Shown here: positions 61,162-64,000 of the stretch, one piece after another
Numbering within the stretch: the first letter of the stretch is position 1
Layout: each line of letters begins with the position of its first letter
Assembly: GCA_965178585.1 (NCBI GenBank)
Contig: OZ238267.1
Coordinates: forward strand, 310,001 to 374,000
DNA length: 64,000 nucleotides
From: Marifrigoribacter sp965178585
GTDB lineage: Bacteria > Bacteroidota > Bacteroidia > Flavobacteriales > Flavobacteriaceae
Direction of reading: 5' to 3'
The notes under the pieces: generated by a model
Seen by the model: the letters and a program-made list of their open reading frames with translations, nothing else
Databases searched by the model: none
What the model was told of the DNA's origin: nothing
Position numbers and translations under genes: made by a program

Positions 61162-63507
61162 GTGAAAAAAATAACAATTCATATCATTCTATTATTCTGT
61201 TTCGTACAGATCATCTATTCTCAAGATCAGGATGGAGTGGTTGCACTTGATCTTCCTGTTAGAAATTCATTGACGTTCAGTAGGTTTGTTGAAAACCCCA
61301 CTTTTAGTTTTGTAAGAGAACAAAACAAGTATATAATATTTACAAATAAAAGAGAGTTGGTTCAAGTTGAAGACGCACCAAACACCTATTTTTTTAATTA
61401 TTCTGGCCGCATTAAAGAGAATATAGGCGCAGGAATTGGGCTTTTTCAACAAAATTATGGTGTGCTAACAACCTTTGGAGGCATCGTTAATTTTGCTTAT
61501 AATATACGTATACAGGAAGATAGTAATTTTACATTTGGGTTAAATATAGGCGCATATCAAAGCGGTTTAAATAGTAGTAATATTGTTGTTAATATAGATG
61601 ACCCTGCCCTTAATAATATTCCTTCAAATTTTTTACTAACCGTAAACCCAGGATTAAATTATGGTACAGGTTTTATGGATTTTGGTATTTCATACAACAA
61701 TTTAGTAACTTATAACTTTAGTGCTTCTTCATTAGTTGAAGAAAACCCAATACGAGGACTAGAGGGTCATATAATGTATACAGGTTATTTTGGTGGTTAT
61801 GGTTTTTTTGGAGATAGTAAATTATCGATTTTGGCAAAATCTGAATTTCAAAAAGAGGCTACTATCATTTCAGGTGTTACAATGTTAACTATACCTAAAG
61901 GAATTTGGGCACAAGTAGGTTATAATACAAAATATGGTGCATCTGTTGGACTTGGTGTTAATATAACTCCACAAATTGCAATTGAATATAATTATGAAAA
62001 ACCTATTTCTGGATTTAATGATTTAGGTTCTTCACACGAGATTACACTAGCCTACAGATTTAAGAATAACAATTATTATGATTACAGTAGAGATGACGAA
62101 TTATCAGGATTAATTGACCCTGATAAAATAAAAAGTAAGAAAAAAGTAACTGCTAAAGCACCTGTTGAGCCTGTTGTTGTAGAGGAAATAAGTCCGGCTG
62201 CTGAAGAGAAAACAAGAATAGCTGCTGAAGAACAGGCTAGATTGGCAGCTGAGGAGCAAACTAGGTTAGCTGCTGAAGAACAGGCTAGATTGGCAGCTGA
62301 GGAGCAAACTAGGTTAGCTGCTGAAGAACAGACTAGATTGGCAGCAGAGGAGCAAACAAGAATAGCTGCAGAAGAGCAAGCTAGATTGGCAGCTGAGGAG
62401 CAAACAAGAATAGCTGCTGAAGAACAGGCTAGATTGGCAGCTGAGGAACAAACTAGGTTAGCTGCAGAAGAGCAGGCAAGATTAGCAGCAGAAGAACAAA
62501 CAAGGTTGGTTGCAGAAGAGCAAGCAAGATTAGCAGCAGAAGAACAAACAAGGTTGGTTGCAGAAGAGCAAGCTAGAATAGCTTCAGAGGAAAAAGCAAG
62601 ATTAGCTGCTGAAGAAAACTCGATTAAAAACCCAACAGATAGTATTGGTAAGTCTATTAGTGATTTAACCGTGCAAACAGACAAGGAAATCGAAATACAA
62701 ACTCAGCTTTTAAATGAATTGCAAAATGCTGTTTCCATTAAGGAGCAAGATTTAAAGGATTTAAAAGAAGAAAATGACTTGAGTGATCAAAACATTTATG
62801 TAGCACCAAAACCATTCAAAAGTGTTACTAAAGAAAATGAAGAAATCGAACTTTTAAAAATCCAATTGGATACGATTTTACTAAGACAAAAGAAAAAAAT
62901 TAAGCAATTAGAAACTTTACTTGTCGAAAGGCTTGTAACAGTTGATGATCCAGATGATGAGACAAATCAATTTTATTTAAATAGCATTGCAAAATTAAAA
63001 TTAGAACAACGCAAGGCTAACAGAAAACGGGAATCTTTAGTGTCTTCTTTAGAAGAGATTTCTATTGCAACAGATTTTGAGCGTAAAAGAAGAATCAAGC
63101 GGGCTGCTTATGATAATGATCAAGATAGATATACTGAAGACAGAAGGGCATTGAATAACTTGAAGCAAAATGTTTTAATAAGTAATGTGCCATTAAATGT
63201 AGAAGATATTGATTTTGGTCGAAAGCGAAATGACAATATTCAAATCTTAAAAAACATTGAGAATACTGAAAATGGATATTATCTAATTCTTGCAGTTCAT
63301 AATAATACAATTAAAAGAGATGTATTTTTAAGTCAGGTAATTTCATCAGGTAATAAAGAAGTGGACTTCTTTTACGATGTAAAAACTAGCGAATATTATA
63401 TCTATTCCAAAAAATTCAACAATATCAATGAAACTGAACGAGCATTAAGATCAAAACAGGATGTACCTTATAATGAAGAAATAAGTATAATTAAAATCGA
63501 AAATTAA
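61162..63507 (+). CDS. PorP/SprF-family T9SS outer-membrane protein with long helical repeat and SPOR-like end
   Basis: 781 residues starting at GTG, one base after the preceding stop. Signal peptide (1-20, FVQIIYSQ), PorP/SprF beta-barrel domain (about 25-310) with QDGVVALDLPVRNSLTFSRFVENPTF, then 17 eight-residue repeats AAEEQ-A/T-R-L/I (346-481), further predicted coiled coil (about 490-690) and a C-terminal domain (about 697-781) resembling SPOR (GYYLILAVHNN ... SEYYIYSKKF). Ordinary PorP/SprF proteins are about 300-350 residues. The barrel should help the preceding type B cargo to be secreted and anchored; the added arm probably reaches across the periplasm. Confidence 0.88.
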   Translation: MKKITIHIILLFCFVQIIYSQDQDGVVALDLPVRNSLTFSRFVENPTFSFVREQNKYIIFTNKRELVQVEDAPNTYFFNYSGRIKENIGAGIGLFQQNYGVLTTFGGIVNFAYNIRIQEDSNFTFGLNIGAYQSGLNSSNIVVNIDDPALNNIPSNFLLTVNPGLNYGTGFMDFGISYNNLVTYNFSASSLVEENPIRGLEGHIMYTGYFGGYGFFGDSKLSILAKSEFQKEATIISGVTMLTIPKGIWAQVGYNTKYGASVGLGVNITPQIAIEYNYEKPISGFNDLGSSHEITLAYRFKNNNYYDYSRDDELSGLIDPDKIKSKKKVTAKAPVEPVVVEEISPAAEEKTRIAAEEQARLAAEEQTRLAAEEQARLAAEEQTRLAAEEQTRLAAEEQTRIAAEEQARLAAEEQTRIAAEEQARLAAEEQTRLAAEEQARLAAEEQTRLVAEEQARLAAEEQTRLVAEEQARIASEEKARLAAEENSIKNPTDSIGKSISDLTVQTDKEIEIQTQLLNELQNAVSIKEQDLKDLKEENDLSDQNIYVAPKPFKSVTKENEEIELLKIQLDTILLRQKKKIKQLETLLVERLVTVDDPDDETNQFYLNSIAKLKLEQRKANRKRESLVSSLEEISIATDFERKRRIKRAAYDNDQDRYTEDRRALNNLKQNVLISNVPLNVEDIDFGRKRNDNIQILKNIENTENGYYLILAVHNNTIKRDVFLSQVISSGNKEVDFFYDVKTSEYYIYSKKFNNINETERALRSKQDVPYNEEISIIKIEN
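62197..62622 (+). repeat. 24-bp tandem repeat in the PorP/SprF gene
   Basis: 17 full 24-bp units plus a partial one, coding for AAEEQ[A/T]R[L/I]. Neighbouring units are often identical in pairs (48-bp period), so copy-number change by slippage would stay in frame. Confidence 0.95.
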
Positions 63508-63582
63508 CCCTAATATAATATGTAAGATAACGTCCCCGCCTTATAATACAATTTTGAGTATTAGTACTAAAAACTAAGCGCC

Positions 63583-64000
63583 ATGAACAAACCTACTGTT
63601 AAAAAATCCCTTACGCTTCTTATAGTCCTATTTTTAGGCATACAAACTTATGCTCAAAACTTTGTCCCATTTACGCCTAGATTTGACCAAGACCTTAAAG
63701 GTGATATCGTTCTAATAGGAAACAATATTTTAGGGCCTGATAACAATCCCTACAATAATAATACAACTTATAATCACAATGTTGATATGCAGTATATCGA
63801 TATTGATGGGGATCCTTCTACTTTTAGTTCATCAAGCGCAGATTTAGAGATACCAAATCCAAATTGTTATATAATAATACACGCAAGCTTGTATTGGGGA
63901 GCAGTTACCAAAGGTAATCAACCTTTTACCGAAGTAAAATTTAAGGGGCCTACAGGCGGATATAATGATATAACAGGAACTGTAATATTTGATGCAAATG
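63583..64000 (+). CDS. Large surface protein, N-terminal part (runs off right edge)
   Basis: Starts at ATG 63583 with signal peptide (about 1-25, GIQTYAQ) and reads 139 residues to the window end. NVDMQYIDIDGDPSTFSSSSADL and IIIHAALYWGAV are typical of the start of large repetitive Bacteroidota surface proteins carrying T9SS type B signals. 75 bases after the PorP/SprF gene, same strand; full length and C-terminal signal are outside the window. Confidence 0.8.
   Translation, partial: MNKPTVKKSLTLLIVLFLGIQTYAQNFVPFTPRFDQDLKGDIVLIGNNILGPDNNPYNNNTTYNHNVDMQYIDIDGDPSTFSSSSADLEIPNPNCYIIIHASLYWGAVTKGNQPFTEVKFKGPTGGYNDITGTVIFDAN

Noticed and set aside
62082..62684. 200-residue minus-strand frame rich in Cys, Ser and Ala
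   Set aside because: It is the antisense reading of the 24-bp repeat array in the PorP/SprF gene; its apparent repeats come from the real gene.

Overview
The window is about 64 kb of AT-rich DNA (roughly one third G+C) from a member of the Bacteroidota, almost certainly family Flavobacteriaceae. The evidence is the gliding-motility lipoprotein GldH next to RicT, a PorP/SprF protein with type IX secretion (T9SS) cargo, an IPExxxVDY protein between rnc and pyk, the FeoB-associated Cys-rich peptide, the HU-CCDC81/SPOR protein, and repeated promoter elements of the Bacteroidota form TAnnTTTG with an upstream TTG. Most of the window is ordinary, tightly packed chromosome. I see no prophage, transposase, CRISPR array or restriction system.

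Layout. 1-3866: a minus-strand operon acpP-fabF-rnc-IPExxxVDY-pyk (pyk runs off the left edge). 3984-9331: purN, RNase HI, a PfkB kinase, a long PurF-type amidotransferase, a small membrane protein and hemolysin III. 9332-9861: a gap holding two identical 103-bp copies of what looks like a small-RNA gene with its own promoter and terminator. 9862-20359: Mn-type superoxide dismutase, an AddA-like helicase/nuclease, kbl, an OmpA/TSP3 porin, an AddB-like nuclease, a hydrolase and a small protein. 20668-26287: a 58-aa protein, UspA, GNAT, MATE, QueD-like, LpxH-like and saccharopine dehydrogenase-like genes. 26361-38106: a secreted M4 protease, a fused peptide ABC ATPase, GNAT, a secreted DUF1028 protein, a two-subunit CoA transferase, PBP1A and gldH. 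38099-47376: ricT, recA, an ECF sigma factor with a membrane/beta-barrel partner, an acyltransferase, trpS, dprA, a HU/SPOR protein and a thioesterase. 47423-52735: metal homeostasis (MntR-type regulator, outer-membrane barrel, ZIP transporter; then feoA-feoB-Cys-rich peptide). 52836-57132: SCO protein, secreted M1 peptidase, RseP, tRNA-Asn. 57696-64000: a surface/secretion cluster with a secreted protein, a beta-helix-like protein, a T9SS type B cargo, an unusually long PorP/SprF protein and the start of a large surface protein.

How the genes work together. Lipid and envelope supply (acpP, fabF, acyltransferase, LpxH, PBP1A, RseP), DNA repair and uptake (AddA/AddB-like pair, recA, dprA), metal uptake under a DtxR-family repressor with a visible operator, and T9SS export of proteases and surface proteins are the main themes. 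The best candidates for something undescribed are the tandem small-RNA genes at 9434-9802, the PorP/SprF protein whose barrel is extended by 17 eight-residue helical repeats and a SPOR-like end, a palindrome over the recA promoter, and the MntR operator plus outer-membrane barrel plus ZIP operon.
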